The notes: generated by a model from the letters alone, not told the origin. DNA of 64,000 bases from Cellulomonas sp. S1-8 (GCF_026184235.1 NZ_CP110806.1:1302001-1366000); one strand, 5' to 3'. Shown: positions 9,330 through 19,952, counted from the stretch's first letter. Numbers and translations: made by a program.

Positions 9330-9494
9330 AGAGCATCCGTCCAGGTGGTCCGCGCCCGCAGCCCGGACGTCCGGGGCGGCGCCGCGCCCACCCGCCCTAT
9401 CCTGGGCGACGACCGTGCCGCTGCCCCCAGACGCGCACGGTCCGACGACCCACCCCGGCGGCCCTGTCGACCGCCCCGCTCGGAAGGCACCTGC

Positions 9495-10811
9495 GTGGCC
9501 CTCACCCCCGGCACCCACCCGTCCCTGCGCGTCGCCGTCCTCGGCTGCGGCGTCGTCGGCACGGAGGTCGTGCGTCGGCTGGTCACGGAGGACGCCGAGC
9601 TCGCGGCGCGCGTCGGCGCCCGGCTGGAGCTGGTGGGCGTCGCCGTCCGCTCGCTCGACGCCGACCGCGACCCGGTGGTCGACCGCGCGCTGCTGACGAC
9701 GGACGCCGAGTCGCTCGTCGACAAGGCCGACGTCGTCGTCGAGCTCATGGGCGGCATCGAGCCCGCCCGCACGCTGGTGCTGCGGGCCGTCGAGCACGGC
9801 GCGTCCGTCGTCACCGCCAACAAGGCGCTGCTCGCCCAGGACGGGCCGACGCTGTACGCCGCCGCCGACGCCGCGGGCGTCGACCTCTACTTCGAGGCCG
9901 CTGTCGCGGGCGCCATCCCGATCGTGCGGCCCGTGCGCGAGTCGCTCGCGGGCGACACCGTGCAGCGCCTGGTCGGGATCGTCAACGGCACCACCAACTA
10001 CGTCCTCGACTCGATGACCACCGCGGGCCTCGGCCTCGACGAGGCCGTCGCCGAGGCGCAGGCGCTGGGCTACGCCGAGGCCGATCCCACCGCCGACGTC
10101 GAGGGGTACGACGCCGCCGCGAAGGCCGCGATCCTCGCCTCCCTCGCGTTCCACACGCGGGTCGCGCTGGACGACGTCGACCGGACCGGCATCACCGCCC
10201 TGACGGCCGACGACGTCCTGTGGGCCGGGCGCACCGGGTACGTCCTGAAGCTGCTCGCGGTCGCCGAGCGCGCCCGGTCCGCGCAGGGCGTGGACGGCGT
10301 GCTGGTGCGCGTGCAGCCGACCCTGGTGCCGTCGGACCACCCGCTGGCGGGTGTCCGCCAGGCGTTCAACGCCGTCTTCGTCGAGGCCGAGGCCGCAGGA
10401 GAGCTGATGTTCTACGGCCGCGGCGCGGGCGGCGCGCCGACGTCGTCGGCCGTGCTCGGTGACCTCGTGTCGGTGGCCCGGCACCGCGTGCTGGGTGGCA
10501 AGGGACCCGTCGAGTCGTCGCACGCCGACCTGCCCGTGCTCGACGGCGGCGAGGCGCGCTCGCGCTACCAGGTGCGCCTCGAGGTCCACGACCGTCCCGG
10601 CGTGCTCGCCCGCGTCGCGGCCGAGCTGGCCGCGCAGGACGTGTCGATCGAGTCCGTGCGCCAGACCCCGCAGGTCACGGGCGACGACGCCTCGGCCACC
10701 CTCGTCATCACCACGCACACCGCGCCCGTGCACGCGCTGCGCACCACGGTGGACGCGGTCGCGGCGCTCGACGTCGTCCGCCGCGTCGTGTCCGTGCTGC
10801 CGGTGCTCTGA
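9495..10811 (+). CDS. hom: Homoserine dehydrogenase
   Basis: 438 residues from the GTG at 9495, which follows GGAAGG at 7-nt spacing; the reading frame is open far upstream but without start signals. The enzyme reduces aspartate-semialdehyde to homoserine for threonine and methionine. It has the nucleotide-binding [13 protein letters not shown] (about residue 13), the GGIEPA and NGTTNY motifs, and the Asp/Lys catalytic region [19 protein letters not shown]-terminal ACT domain (about 355-425, [20 protein letters not shown]) indicates threonine feedback control. A TATCCT -10-like element lies at 9398-9403. It heads the hom-thrC-thrB cluster. Confidence 0.97.
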   Translation: MALTPGTHPSLRVAVLGCGVVGTEVVRRLVTEDAELAARVGARLELVGVAVRSLDADRDPVVDRALLTTDAESLVDKADVVVELMGGIEPARTLVLRAVEHGASVVTANKALLAQDGPTLYAAADAAGVDLYFEAAVAGAIPIVRPVRESLAGDTVQRLVGIVNGTTNYVLDSMTTAGLGLDEAVAEAQALGYAEADPTADVEGYDAAAKAAILASLAFHTRVALDDVDRTGITALTADDVLWAGRTGYVLKLLAVAERARSAQGVDGVLVRVQPTLVPSDHPLAGVRQAFNAVFVEAEAAGELMFYGRGAGGAPTSSAVLGDLVSVARHRVLGGKGPVESSHADLPVLDGGEARSRYQVRLEVHDRPGVLARVAAELAAQDVSIESVRQTPQVTGDDASATLVITTHTAPVHALRTTVDAVAALDVVRRVVSVLPVL

Positions 10812-10858
10812 CCCACCCCTGCCGAAGACCGACCCCACCCACGCGAGGAACGGACCCC

Positions 10859-11950
10859 ATGGCCCACCAGTGGCGCGGCGTCATCGCCGAGTACGCCGAC
10901 CGTCTGCCCGCCCACGTCCAGGAGCGCATCGTCACGCTGGGGGAGGGCGGCACGCCGCTCGTGCCTGCCCCGGCGCTGTCGGCCCGCACCGGCGCCGACG
11001 TGCACGTCAAGGTCGAGGGCATGAACCCGACGGCGTCGTTCAAGGACCGCGGCATGACGACGGCCATCTCGGCGGCTGCCGCACGCGGCGCGAAGGCCGT
11101 GGTGTGCGCGTCGACGGGCAACACGTCCGCGTCGGCCGCCGCGTACGCGACGCGCGCGGGGATGGTCTGCGCCGTGCTGGTGCCCGAGGGCAAGATCGCG
11201 ATGGGCAAGCTCAGCCAGGCCGTCGCGCACGGGGCGCTGCTGCTGCAGGTCGACGGCAACTTCGACGACTGCCTCATCGCGGCCCGCAAGCTCGCCGAGG
11301 CCTACCCGGTCGAGCTGGTCAACTCCGTGAACCCCGACCGCATCGAGGGCCAGAAGACCGCGGCGTTCGAGATCGTCGACGCGCTCGGCGACGCGCCGGA
11401 CATCCACTGCCTGCCCGTCGGCAACGCCGGGAACATCACGGCCTACTGGAAGGGCTACCGCGAGTACGCGGGGCTCGACGCGGGCGCCCACCTGCCCGCC
11501 GTGGCGACGCGGACGCCGGCCGTGTGGGGCTTCCAGGCCGCGGGTGCCGCGCCGATCGTGCTCGGCCACCCCGTGGACCAGCCCGAGACCATCGCCACCG
11601 CGATCCGCATCGGCAACCCCGCGTCCTGGCAGCAGGCCGAGGAGGCGCGCGACGTGTCCGGCGGCGTCATCGAGTCCGTCACCGACGAGCAGATCCTCGT
11701 CGCGCACCGCGTGCTGTCGGCCGAGGTCGGGGTCTTCGTCGAGCCGGCGTCGGCCGCCGGTGTGGCGGGCCTGCTGGCACGCGCCGAGCGCGGCCTGGTC
11801 CCGGCCGGTGCCCGGATCGTCGTGACCGTCACGGGCCACGGGCTCAAGGACCCGCAGTGGGCCCTGCGCACCGCCGACGGCAGCGAGGTGCTGCCCGTGC
11901 GCGTCACGACGGACGTCGTCTCGATCGCCGACGCCCTCGGCCTGGGCTGA
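10859..11950 (+). CDS. thrC: Threonine synthase
   Basis: 363-residue fold-type II PLP enzyme converting O-phosphohomoserine to threonine. The PLP lysine is Lys62 in [10 protein letters not shown], and the phosphate loop is [11 protein letters not shown]. This is the short actinobacterial class, close to 360 residues. The ATG start has a GAGGAA ribosome site. It lies 47 nt after hom and 7 nt before thrB. Confidence 0.97.
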   Translation: MAHQWRGVIAEYADRLPAHVQERIVTLGEGGTPLVPAPALSARTGADVHVKVEGMNPTASFKDRGMTTAISAAAARGAKAVVCASTGNTSASAAAYATRAGMVCAVLVPEGKIAMGKLSQAVAHGALLLQVDGNFDDCLIAARKLAEAYPVELVNSVNPDRIEGQKTAAFEIVDALGDAPDIHCLPVGNAGNITAYWKGYREYAGLDAGAHLPAVATRTPAVWGFQAAGAAPIVLGHPVDQPETIATAIRIGNPASWQQAEEARDVSGGVIESVTDEQILVAHRVLSAEVGVFVEPASAAGVAGLLARAERGLVPAGARIVVTVTGHGLKDPQWALRTADGSEVLPVRVTTDVVSIADALGLG

Positions 11951-11957
11951 GCGCGCC

Positions 11958-12929
11958 GTGCAGCTGCGCGCGGCGCACGTGCGGGTCCGGGTCCCCGCCA
12001 CGTCGGCCAACCTGGGTCCCGGCTTCGACGCGCTCGGGCTGGCGCTGGGCCTGCACGACGAGCTCGAGGTGCGCGCGCTGGGCGCGTCCGGCGTGCGGGT
12101 CGAGGTGCGCGGCGAGGGCGCCGGCACGGTCCCCGACGACGAGACGCACCTCGTGGTGCGGGCGCTGCGGGCCGCGCTCGACCACGTCGGCGCACCGCAG
12201 ACCGGGCTGCACCTGCTGTGCCACAACCGGGTCCCGCACGGGCGCGGCCTGGGGTCGTCGGCCGCGGCCGTCGTCGCCGGCGTGCTCGCGGCCCGCGGCC
12301 TGATCGCGGAGCCCGAGGCGCTCGACGACGACACCGCGCTCGCGCTCGCGACGCAGCTCGAGGGGCACCCGGACAACGCGGCGCCGGCGCTGCTCGGCGG
12401 CCTGACCGTCGCGTGGACGGACGACGCGCCGGGGTCGCACGACCCGTCCGCCCCCGCACGCGTCCGGGCGGTGCGCCTCGCGGTGCACCCCGACGTCGTG
12501 CCCGTCGCGGTCGTGCCGCCGGGGCACCTGTCGACGAAGGCCGCGCGCGGCGTGCTGCCCGCGCAGGTGCCGCACGGCGACGCCGCCTGGCAGGCCGGGC
12601 GCGCCGCGCTGCTGGTCGAGGCGCTCGGACGTCGCCCCGACCTGCTGCTCGAGGCCACGGGGGACCGGCTGCACCAGGGCTACCGCCGGAAGGTCATGCC
12701 GTCCTCGCTCGCGCTCGTCGACGCGCTGCGGGCCCAGGGCGTCGCCGCCGTCGTGTCCGGCGCGGGGCCGACGGTCCTCGTGCTGGCGCGCCGGACGCCG
12801 GGCGCGCCGGACGGGACCGACGCCGACGCGGCGGTCGCGCAGGCGTTCGGCGGCGTGATGGCGGGGTGGCGTGTGCTGCCCCTGCCGGTGGACCACGCGG
12901 GGGCGTCGGTCACGGCGATGCTCGACTGA
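11958..12929 (+). CDS. thrB: Homoserine kinase
   Basis: 323-residue GHMP-family kinase that phosphorylates homoserine for threonine synthase. N-terminal VRVPATSANLGPGFD and the ATP-loop HGRGLGSSAAAVVAG (about residues 94-108) are diagnostic. The GTG start is 7 nt behind the thrC stop. It ends the threonine cluster; the long rho leader follows. Confidence 0.96.
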   Translation: MQLRAAHVRVRVPATSANLGPGFDALGLALGLHDELEVRALGASGVRVEVRGEGAGTVPDDETHLVVRALRAALDHVGAPQTGLHLLCHNRVPHGRGLGSSAAAVVAGVLAARGLIAEPEALDDDTALALATQLEGHPDNAAPALLGGLTVAWTDDAPGSHDPSAPARVRAVRLAVHPDVVPVAVVPPGHLSTKAARGVLPAQVPHGDAAWQAGRAALLVEALGRRPDLLLEATGDRLHQGYRRKVMPSSLALVDALRAQGVAAVVSGAGPTVLVLARRTPGAPDGTDADAAVAQAFGGVMAGWRVLPLPVDHAGASVTAMLD

Positions 12930-13277
12930 GTCGCCGTTCGCAGGCACCCGTGCGCCCGCGGGTGAACCGCACGACCGCGCACCGGGCGTCGGACCTGCGG
13001 TGCTAGGCTTGGCGGCGTTCCCCGGACCTCGTCCTCCGGCCTTTCGCAGACTCGACAGTGAGCTTCGCGAAGGACCACCCATGGTCTCCGGCTCCCCGAT
13101 TACCCCCGGATCCCGCCGGACGGTCTCCTGAGTCGACGACGAGGGGAACACCCAGCCCGCGCGAGCAGACGTCGTCGTACGCAGCGCGCGTGGCACTCTC
13201 CGCCAGGTCATGCCGACCGGGCGCAGGCCCCCTCCCGGGCGGACCGGTAGGGCCCCGACGAGGGGGAAGGATCCTTC
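12930..13277 (+). promoter_or_regulatory. Long rho promoter/leader region
   Basis: 348 nt between thrB and rho. TAGGCT at 13004-13009 is a plausible -10, which would give a leader of about 260 nt containing a 16-codon ORF with its own ribosome site. An 8-bp repeat CGACGACG (13134-13141) / CGTCGTCG (13170-13177) could form a hairpin. Rho autoregulates its own leader in other bacteria, so attenuation here is plausible but inferred. Confidence 0.45.
13081..13131 (+). CDS. Possible 16-aa leader peptide ahead of rho
   Basis: ATG with GAAGGA 6 nt upstream opens a 16-codon frame, MVSGSPITPGSRRTVS, ending in TGA. It lies inside the rho 5' leader and 146 nt before the rho start. The good ribosome site and position suggest a regulatory upstream ORF; codon content alone cannot prove translation. 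Confidence 0.35.
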   Translation: MVSGSPITPGSRRTVS

Positions 13278-15338
13278 GTGACAGACACCATCGATGCCGC
13301 CGCGACCACCACGGGCGGCTCGGGCTCCGGAAGCATCTCCGCGATGCGACTGCCGGAGCTTCAGGCCCTGGCCTCGCAGCTCGGCGTCAAGGGCACGAGC
13401 AAGATGCGCAAGGGTGACCTGGTGCAGGCGATCTCCGCCGCGCGCTCCGGTGACCGGCCGCAGGCCCTCGAGACGCGCACGTCGACGCGTCGCGCGCGGG
13501 CCGTGGTCGACGAGCGCCCCGAGACCACCGCGTCCCCGCAGGACGCGCCCACGGAGCGCCCCGAGCGCCCGACGCGCACCGCGGAGCGCTCCGGCGGCGG
13601 CCGTGACGCGCTCGCGGGCCTCGAGGCGGCGCTGGACGCGCGTCTGGCGCCGGCCGAGCAGCGCGACGACCGTGCGGCGCGTGCCGCTGACGCCGCGGGT
13701 GCCGTGACGGGTGAGCGACGCTCGCGCCGCGCGGGTCGCAGCGTCGGCGCCCCGGTGGCGTCCGAGGGTCCGCAGCAGGACGAGCAGGCCGAGCGTGCCG
13801 CGAACGACCGCCTCCAGGGCGAGCGCCGTCAGGTCGACCGCCAGCAGGTCGAGCGCCAGCAGGTCGACCGCCAGCAGGCCGACCGTCAGCAGGACGAGCG
13901 CCAGCAGGCCGACCGTCGTCAGTCCGCGCAGAACGGTGCCGCCGTGGCGGCCCCCCAGGCCGCGGGTGCGCCGGCCGGCGCCGACCGCCAGGCCGGCACC
14001 GGCCCGGAGGACGACGAGCGCGGGGGCCGACGGCGCCGCTCGCGCGACCGCTACCGCGACCGCGACCGGGACCGGGACCGCAAGCGCGGCCGCCCCCGTG
14101 GCGCCCCGGGCGAGATCGCGGGTCTCGACGACGTCGAGGTGACCGAGGACGACGTCCTGCTGCCCGTCGCCGGCATCCTCGACGTGCTCGACTCCTACGC
14201 GTTCGTCCGGACGACCGGCTACCTGCCGGGGCCCAACGACGTGTACGTCTCGCTCAACCAGGTCAAGAAGAGCAACCTGCGGCGGGGTGACGCGATCACC
14301 GGTGCGGTGCGCCAGCCGCGTGAGGGCGAGCAGACGGCGCAGGGCAACCGACCCAGCAAGTTCAACGCGCTGGTCCGGCTCGACACGATCAACGGCGCCA
14401 CCCCCGACGAGGCGCGCGACCGGCCCGAGTTCAGCAAGCTGACGCCGCTGTACCCGCAGGAGCGGCTGCGCCTGGAGACCGAGCCGGGTCGTCTGACGCC
14501 GCGCGTCATCGACATCGTCGCGCCCATCGGCAAGGGCCAGCGCGGCCTCATCGTCGCGCCGCCCAAGGCGGGCAAGACGATCATCATGCAGCAGATCGCC
14601 AACGCGATCACGACGAACAACCCCGAGGTCCACCTCATGGTCGTGCTCGTCGACGAGCGCCCCGAAGAGGTCACGGACATGGAGCGGACCGTGAAGGGCG
14701 AGGTCATCGCCTCGACCTTCGACCGGCCCGCCTCCGACCACACGATCGTCGCGGAGCTGGCGATCGAGCGCGCCAAGCGCCTGGTCGAGCTCGGCCAGGA
14801 CGTGGTCGTGCTGCTGGACTCGCTGACCCGCCTGTCGCGCGCCTACAACCTGGCCGCGCCGGCGTCGGGCCGCATCCTGTCCGGCGGCGTGGACGCCTCG
14901 GCGCTGTACCCGCCCAAGCGGTTCTTCGGTGCGGCCCGCAACATCGAGAACGGCGGCTCGCTGACGATCCTCGCCTCGGCCCTGGTCGAGACGGGCTCGA
15001 AGATGGACGAGGTCATCTTCGAGGAGTTCAAGGGCACCGGGAACATGGAGCTGCGGCTGTCGCGCTCGCTCGCGGACAAGCGCATCTTCCCGGCGGTGGA
15101 CGTCAACGCGTCCGGCACCCGCCGCGAGGAGGTCCTCATGAGCAACGACGAGCTGAAGATCATCTACAAGCTGCGCCGTGTGCTCGGCGGGCTCGACCAG
15201 CAGCAGGCCATCGAGCTGCTGCTGGGCAAGCTGCGCGAGACCAAGTCCAACGTCGAGTTCCTGCTCCAGGTGCAGAAGACGACCCCGGGCGGCAGCGGCC
15301 CGGCCATCGAGGACGGCGTCAGCCGCACCGTCGTCTGA
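13278..15338 (+). CDS. rho: Transcription termination factor Rho
   Basis: 686-residue hexameric RNA helicase that ends transcription. It has an N-terminal SAP-like Rho_N helix bundle (about residues 20-55) and then an actinobacterial insertion of roughly 220 residues. The insertion is charged and disordered, with about seven xxRQQ-type units at 181-215 and an RD-rich tract at 255-270. The cold-shock RNA-binding domain follows (about 290-365), then the ATPase core with Walker A APPKAGKT (427-434), DERPEEV and the R-loop. GTG start with a GGGGGAAGGA site. Insertions of this kind add RNA binding in high-GC actinobacteria. Confidence 0.97.
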   Translation: MTDTIDAAATTTGGSGSGSISAMRLPELQALASQLGVKGTSKMRKGDLVQAISAARSGDRPQALETRTSTRRARAVVDERPETTASPQDAPTERPERPTRTAERSGGGRDALAGLEAALDARLAPAEQRDDRAARAADAAGAVTGERRSRRAGRSVGAPVASEGPQQDEQAERAANDRLQGERRQVDRQQVERQQVDRQQADRQQDERQQADRRQSAQNGAAVAAPQAAGAPAGADRQAGTGPEDDERGGRRRRSRDRYRDRDRDRDRKRGRPRGAPGEIAGLDDVEVTEDDVLLPVAGILDVLDSYAFVRTTGYLPGPNDVYVSLNQVKKSNLRRGDAITGAVRQPREGEQTAQGNRPSKFNALVRLDTINGATPDEARDRPEFSKLTPLYPQERLRLETEPGRLTPRVIDIVAPIGKGQRGLIVAPPKAGKTIIMQQIANAITTNNPEVHLMVVLVDERPEEVTDMERTVKGEVIASTFDRPASDHTIVAELAIERAKRLVELGQDVVVLLDSLTRLSRAYNLAAPASGRILSGGVDASALYPPKRFFGAARNIENGGSLTILASALVETGSKMDEVIFEEFKGTGNMELRLSRSLADKRIFPAVDVNASGTRREEVLMSNDELKIIYKLRRVLGGLDQQQAIELLLGKLRETKSNVEFLLQVQKTTPGGSGPAIEDGVSRTVV

Positions 15339-15358
15339 CCTGACCGCCGGCACCGCGC

Positions 15359-15389
15359 GGCCCTGCACCCCTCGCCGGGGTGCGGGGCC
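15359..15389 (+). terminator. Hairpin terminator after rho
   Basis: 13-bp stem GGCCCTGCACCCC / GGGGTGCGGGGCC with one wobble pair and a 5-nt loop, 21 nt past the rho stop. Confidence 0.75.
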
Positions 15390-15456
15390 GTCGGCGTCGT
15401 GCGACCCCGGTGACGACCTCACCCCCGACGAGGGCCCGGTCGGCGGTCCCGCCCGC

Positions 15457-15462
15457 TAGCCT
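15457..15462 (+). promoter_or_regulatory. -10 element, leaderless arrangement
   Basis: TAGCCT ends 7 nt before the GTG of the PemK-like gene, with no ribosome site between. Confidence 0.45.
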
Positions 15463-15469
15463 CGCTCCC

Positions 15470-15934
15470 GTGCCGTTCGACCCCGGGGACCTCGCGAGCC
15501 TCGCCGGCCGACCCGAGGTGCTCGGGTTGCTGGCCCTGCTGGCGGTCGTCCTGCTCCTCGGCAGGCGTCGACGGCGCCGGGGTCGCGCACCCCGCCCGTC
15601 CGCGCGCCGGCCACAGGTCGGCGACGTCTGGTTCGCCGACGTCCCGTTCGCGGACGGCACGGGCAGCAAGGACCGGCCCGTCCTGGTCCTGAGCGTCGGC
15701 GGTCGCACGTGCGAGGTCGCGCGGTTCACGTCGCAGGACCGCAGCGATCGACGTGACCACGTGCGCCTCCCCGCCGGGTTCCCGGGCCTGACGCGCGCGA
15801 GCTGGATCGACCTGCGCCCCCAGACCCTCCCGCTGGCGGCGGTGCGCCGTCGGTCGGGCCACGCGGGCGAGGCGCTCGTGGTGTGGTACCGCGGCGCGGC
15901 CGACGACCGCGGCACCGCTGGCCGCTCGTCCTGA
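15470..15934 (+). CDS. Membrane-anchored PemK/MazF-like protein
   Basis: 154 residues. An N-terminal hydrophobic helix (about 14-30, VLGLLALLAVVLLLG) is followed by an Arg-rich stop-transfer stretch, placing the rest in the cytoplasm. From residue 48 the sequence GDVWFADVPFADGTGSKDRPVLVL matches the start of the PemK/MazF beta-barrel (GDI..v..p..g.E..k.RP.vvl). MazF toxins are soluble mRNA endoribonucleases of about 110 residues with an adjacent antitoxin. Here there is a membrane anchor and no antitoxin gene on either side. Toxin activity is therefore uncertain. It sits between rho and a zinc alcohol dehydrogenase and is probably transcribed alone. Confidence 0.7.
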   Translation: MPFDPGDLASLAGRPEVLGLLALLAVVLLLGRRRRRRGRAPRPSARRPQVGDVWFADVPFADGTGSKDRPVLVLSVGGRTCEVARFTSQDRSDRRDHVRLPAGFPGLTRASWIDLRPQTLPLAAVRRRSGHAGEALVVWYRGAADDRGTAGRSS

Positions 15935-16151
15935 CCGGGCTGCACGGGCCGCCGCCGCAGGCCTCCACGGGCACGCGAGCTGGGCATCTGTCCTGGTCAG
16001 AGGCCTGAAAGAGATCGTCTCGGCACCTTGTCGACGCCCTGCCGACGTCCCTACGATCGGACCAGTTCCCCACGCCCGTCCGCGGCGCGACACCCCACGT
16101 CGCCGCTCCGGCCCCCGCCGGCGAAGAAGCCGGCACGGCGAGAGGACTGCC

Positions 16152-17324
16152 ATGACCACGACCGTCACGCCCATCGTTCCCGGCGGCGCGCAGGCGGCCG
16201 GTGACCCACCGGCGCCCGCACCCCGCCTCACCCGGGCCGCCGTGCTGACGGCGCCTCGCACGCGCTTCGAGGTGCGCGACGTGCGCCTCGCCGCGCCCCG
16301 TCCCGACGAGGCGCTCGTGCGGGTCGTCGCGACGGGGGTGTGCCACACGGACGTCGCCGTGTGGGCGGGCGGCCTCCCGTTCGCACTGCCGGGCGTGATC
16401 GGCCACGAGGGCGCCGGCGTCGTCGAGCAGGTCGGGGCGGACGTGACCGACGTGAGCCCCGGCGACCAGGTCCTCATCAGCTTCTCGTCGTGCGGTGCGT
16501 GCGACGCGTGCGGGGACGACCACCCCGCGTACTGCGCGACGTGGCTGCACCGCAACGTGCTGGCCGGGGCCCGCCCGGACGGGACGAGCCCGCTGAGCGA
16601 GGGGGACACGCCGCTCGGGGCCCACTTCTTCGGCCAGTCGTCGTTCGCCGAGCACCTCGTCGTGCAGGCGCGGCAGCTCGTCGTCGTCGGCCCGGGCGCG
16701 GACCTGACGATGCTCGCGCCGCTGGGGTGCGGCGTGATGACCGGGTTCGGGTCGGTGTGGAACGTGCTGGACCCGCGCCCGGGAGCCCGCCTCGCGGTGT
16801 TCGGCACCGGCGCCGTCGGCCTGTCCGCCGTCGTCGCCGCGGCCCAGCGCGACCCGGAGCTGCTCGTGGCGGTCGACCTGGTGCCCGAGCGCCTCGAGCT
16901 CGCGCTCGACCTCGGCGCCACCCACGCGCTGCACGCGCGCGCCGACGACGTCCCGGCGCGCCTCGCGGAGATCGTCGGGGGCCGCGGTCTCACCGGCGCG
17001 CTGGACACGACCGGCGACCCGCGAGCGGCCCGGATCGCGCTCGACGCGCTCGGGCTGCGCGGCGAGCTCGTGGTCTGCGGCGCCCCGCCGCCGGGCACCG
17101 AGATCCCCGTCGACATCCAGCCGATGCTCGGGGGCAAGGTGCTGCGCGGCGTGACGATGGGGGACGCCGACCCGCGCCGGCTCCTGCCACGCATCGTCGA
17201 GCTGGTCGAGAACGGCACGCTCCCGCTGAACCGGCTCGTGCGGCACTACCCGCTCGAGGACCTCGACCGGGCGTTCGCGGACATGCACCACACGAGGACG
17301 GTGAAGCCGGTCGTGGTCCTGTGA
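16152..17324 (+). CDS. Zinc-dependent alcohol dehydrogenase (MDR superfamily)
   Basis: 390 residues. The GroES-like N-terminal domain has the catalytic-zinc ligands in GVCHTD and GHEGAGVVE. The structural-zinc lobe CGACDACG...C keeps the C-x2-C-x2-C-x7-C spacing. The Rossmann domain has [14 protein letters not shown] followed by an acidic residue in AVDLVPE, favouring NAD over NADP. The overall pattern resembles aryl/benzyl-alcohol and class III-like dehydrogenases; the substrate cannot be assigned. The ATG follows a purine-rich AGAGGA site. It stands alone between the PemK-like gene and rpmE. Confidence 0.9.
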   Translation: MTTTVTPIVPGGAQAAGDPPAPAPRLTRAAVLTAPRTRFEVRDVRLAAPRPDEALVRVVATGVCHTDVAVWAGGLPFALPGVIGHEGAGVVEQVGADVTDVSPGDQVLISFSSCGACDACGDDHPAYCATWLHRNVLAGARPDGTSPLSEGDTPLGAHFFGQSSFAEHLVVQARQLVVVGPGADLTMLAPLGCGVMTGFGSVWNVLDPRPGARLAVFGTGAVGLSAVVAAAQRDPELLVAVDLVPERLELALDLGATHALHARADDVPARLAEIVGGRGLTGALDTTGDPRAARIALDALGLRGELVVCGAPPPGTEIPVDIQPMLGGKVLRGVTMGDADPRRLLPRIVELVENGTLPLNRLVRHYPLEDLDRAFADMHHTRTVKPVVVL

Positions 17325-17496
17325 CGTGTGCTGCGCCGTCAGCGTGTCCAGTGCCGTGAGCGTGTGCTGCGCCGTGACCACCGCGAGGGAAGGTTTCGCG
17401 GCCGCGCGTCGTTCTGGCACAATGGTCCGTCGGTCTGCGGTTCACCGGCGCGAGTCACGCGTCCGGACCCGGAGGCAAACCCCAAGGAGAACTCCC

Positions 17497-17796
17497 GTGA
17501 AGTCTGGTATCCACCCGGAGTACGTGCTCACCGAGGTCACGTGCACCTGCGGCAGCACGTTCGTCACGCGCTCGACCGTGCCGAACGGCAAGATCCACGC
17601 CGACGTCTGCAGCGCCTGCCACCCGTTCTACACGGGCAAGCAGAAGATCCTCGACACCGGTGGCCGTGTGGCCCGGTTCGAGGCCCGCTACGGCAAGAAG
17701 ACGGCTCCGGCCGAGACGGCTCCGGCCGAGACGGCTCCGGCCGAGACGGCCCCGGCCGAGACGGCCCCGGCCGAGACGGCCCCGGCCGCCGACTAG
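17497..17796 (+). CDS. rpmE: Ribosomal protein bL31 with C-terminal repeat tail
   Basis: 99 residues; the conserved L31 body is residues 1-69. Cys16, Cys18, Cys38 and Cys41 form the zinc-binding (C+) set, so this is the zinc-containing paralogue. The tail is five exact PAETA repeats (71-95) encoded by a 15-bp tandem repeat, ending PAAD. Typical L31 proteins are 70-80 residues. GTG start with AAGGAGA. A plausible -10, CACAAT, lies at 17418-17423. A large hairpin after the gene separates it from prfA. Confidence 0.96.
   Translation: MKSGIHPEYVLTEVTCTCGSTFVTRSTVPNGKIHADVCSACHPFYTGKQKILDTGGRVARFEARYGKKTAPAETAPAETAPAETAPAETAPAETAPAAD
17707..17781 (+). repeat. 15-bp in-frame tandem repeat (5 copies) in rpmE
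   Basis: Five consecutive 15-bp units encode PAETA; the units differ only at one silent position (CT versus CC). This is a replication-slippage substrate, so copy number may vary between strains. Confidence 0.9.
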
Positions 17797-17804
17797 CTCC
17801 TCCG

Positions 17805-17868
17805 CAGCGCCGGTGCGTCCGGCGGACGACGACCCTCCATGGTCGTGTCCGCCCACGCACCGGCGCTG
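17805..17868 (+). terminator. Large hairpin between rpmE and prfA
   Basis: Perfect 14-bp outer stem CAGCGCCGGTGCGT / ACGCACCGGCGCTG enclosing a second imperfect stem (GGCGGAC...GTCCGCC). Probably the rpmE terminator. Confidence 0.75.
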
Positions 17869-17937
17869 TCGCTTTGTGCGGCTTCATCGTGTGCGGCCGT
17901 CGGCCGGGCGCGTCGGTGAGGAGTGGGAGGACAGCAG

Positions 17938-19029
17938 GTGGAGCAGCTCGACGCGGTCGAGGCGATGCTCGTGGAGCACGCGCAGATCGAGCGTGACCTC
18001 TCCGACCCGGCGGTCCACGCGGACGCGGCGCGCGCGCGCCGGCTCGGGCGGCGCTACGCCGAGCTCGGGCGCGTCGTGCAGGCGTACCGCCAGTGGCGGG
18101 CGGCCGCCGACGACGCCCAGGCCGCGGCCGAGCTCGCCGCGGAGGACGAGGCCTTCGCGGTCGAGGTCCCCGCGCTGCAGGCCGCCGCGGCCGAGGCCGC
18201 CGACAGGCTCCACCGGGTGCTCGTCCCGCGCGACCCGGACGACGCCCGCGACGTCATCCTCGAGATCAAGGCGGGGGAGGGCGGCGAGGAGTCCGCGCTG
18301 TTCGCCGGCGATCTGCTGCGCATGTACACCCGGTACGCCGAGCAGCAGGGCTGGAGCGTGCAGGTGCTCGACGCGACGCCGTCGGACCTCGGCGGCGTGA
18401 AGGACGCGCAGGTCGCCGTCAAGGCGCGCACGGCCGGCCCGCCCGAGGACGGGGTCTGGGCCCACCTGAAGTACGAGGGCGGGGTGCACCGCGTGCAGCG
18501 CGTGCCCGTCACCGAGTCGCAGGGCCGCATCCACACGTCCGCCGCGGGCGTCATGGTGTTCCCGGAGGCGGACGACGACGGTGACGTGGACGTCGACCAG
18601 AACGACCTGCGCATCGACGTGTACCGCTCGTCGGGCCCCGGGGGGCAGTCGGTCAACACGACGGACTCCGCGGTGCGGATCACGCACCTGCCGACGGGGA
18701 TCGTCGTGTCGATGCAGAACGAGAAGTCGCAGCTGCAGAACCGCGAGCAGGCGATGCGGGTGCTGCGGGCGCGGCTGCTCGCGGCCCGTCAGGAGGAGGC
18801 GGCGGCCGCGGCCAGCGAGGCCCGCCGCTCGCAGGTGCGCACGGTGGACCGCTCCGAGCGCATCCGGACGTACAACTACCCCGAGAACCGGATCGCGGAC
18901 CACCGCACGGGCTTCAAGGCCTACAACCTCGACCACGTGCTCGACGGCGACCTCGGACCGGTCATCGCGTCGGCGGTCGAGGCCGACGAGGCCGCGCGGC
19001 TCGCCGTCGCGGGCGGTGGCGCGGCGTGA
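17938..19029 (+). CDS. prfA: Peptide chain release factor 1
   Basis: 363 residues. Reads UAA/UAG stops and releases the peptide. The GGQ loop (residues 235-237, [19 protein letters not shown]) and the PVT stop-codon tripeptide in [14 protein letters not shown] (the PxT form) identify RF1, not RF2. GTG 17938 is chosen because GGGAGG lies 7 nt upstream; an in-frame GTG 15 nt earlier overlaps that site. The stop overlaps prmC by 4 nt. Confidence 0.97.
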   Translation: MEQLDAVEAMLVEHAQIERDLSDPAVHADAARARRLGRRYAELGRVVQAYRQWRAAADDAQAAAELAAEDEAFAVEVPALQAAAAEAADRLHRVLVPRDPDDARDVILEIKAGEGGEESALFAGDLLRMYTRYAEQQGWSVQVLDATPSDLGGVKDAQVAVKARTAGPPEDGVWAHLKYEGGVHRVQRVPVTESQGRIHTSAAGVMVFPEADDDGDVDVDQNDLRIDVYRSSGPGGQSVNTTDSAVRITHLPTGIVVSMQNEKSQLQNREQAMRVLRARLLAARQEEAAAAASEARRSQVRTVDRSERIRTYNYPENRIADHRTGFKAYNLDHVLDGDLGPVIASAVEADEAARLAVAGGGAA

Positions 19030-19952
19030 GCGAGCGGACGGCGACGCGGGCCGACGCGCCCGGGCTGCGGGCGTACGTCGACGGGGCGACGGCCGTCCTC
19101 GCGGAGGCCGGTGTCCCGTCGCCGCGGCACGACGCGCTGGCGCTCGCCGCGTACGCCCTGGGACTGCCGCGCGTCGAGCTCGTGCTGCCGCCGCCGCTGC
19201 CCGACGGCTTCGCCGCGGAGTTCGCCGACCTCGTCGAGCGGCGCCGCGCGCGCGAACCGCTCCAGCACATCGTGGGGTACACGGTCTTCCGGTACGTCAC
19301 GCTGCGCGTCGAGCCGGGCGTCTTCGTGCCGCGACCCGAGACCGAGACGGTCGCGCAGCTCGCGATCGACGAGGCCGCGGCGCTCGCGGCCCGCGGCGCC
19401 CGGCCGCTCGTCGTCGACCTGTGCACCGGCACCGGCGCCATCGCGATCAGCGTCGACGTCGAGGTGCCCGCGAGCCGTGTGGTCGCGGTCGACCTGTCCG
19501 ACGAGGCCGTCGGGCTCGCCAACGCCAACGCGGGCGCGGTCGCCGGCCTCGACCTGCGCGTCGTGCAGGGCGACGTCCGCGACCCGGCGCTGCTCGCCGA
19601 GCTCGACGGCACGGTCGACGTCGTCGTGTCGAACCCGCCCTACATCCCGCCCGACGCCGTGCCGCTCGACCCCGAGGTCCGGGACCACGACCCCGACGTC
19701 GCGCTCTACGGCGGCGGCGCCGACGGGCTCGACGTGCCGCGCGCCGTGATCGCCGCGGCGGCGCGGCTGCTCGTCCCCGGCGGGCTCCTCGTCATGGAGC
19801 ACGCGGAGGTGCAGGACGCCGCCGCGCGCGCCGCGGCGTCCGCGACGGGCGCCTTCGCGGACGTGCGGACCGTGGCCGACCTCACGGGCCGCCCGCGCAC
19901 CCTCGTCGCCCGGCGGGTCGCGCGCGCGGTCGTGGGAGACTCGCCCGCGTGA
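19026..19952 (+). CDS. prmC: Release factor glutamine methyltransferase
   Basis: 308 residues. Methylates the GGQ glutamine of RF1/RF2 with S-adenosylmethionine. It carries the SAM motif [13 protein letters not shown] and the catalytic NPPY (residues 203-206). The substrate is encoded immediately upstream. Start and stop both overlap neighbours by 4 nt (GTGA), so prfA-prmC-sua5 are translationally coupled. Confidence 0.96.
   Translation: MSERTATRADAPGLRAYVDGATAVLAEAGVPSPRHDALALAAYALGLPRVELVLPPPLPDGFAAEFADLVERRRAREPLQHIVGYTVFRYVTLRVEPGVFVPRPETETVAQLAIDEAAALAARGARPLVVDLCTGTGAIAISVDVEVPASRVVAVDLSDEAVGLANANAGAVAGLDLRVVQGDVRDPALLAELDGTVDVVVSNPPYIPPDAVPLDPEVRDHDPDVALYGGGADGLDVPRAVIAAAARLLVPGGLLVMEHAEVQDAAARAAASATGAFADVRTVADLTGRPRTLVARRVARAVVGDSPA

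Noticed and set aside
13818..13922. Short regular repeats considered as CRISPR or tandem DNA element
   Set aside because: They are in-frame codon repeats inside rho with no spacers.
11904..15422. 1172-codon minus-strand frame opposite thrB-rho
   Set aside because: Low-complexity shadow frame; rho and thrB are unambiguous on the plus strand.
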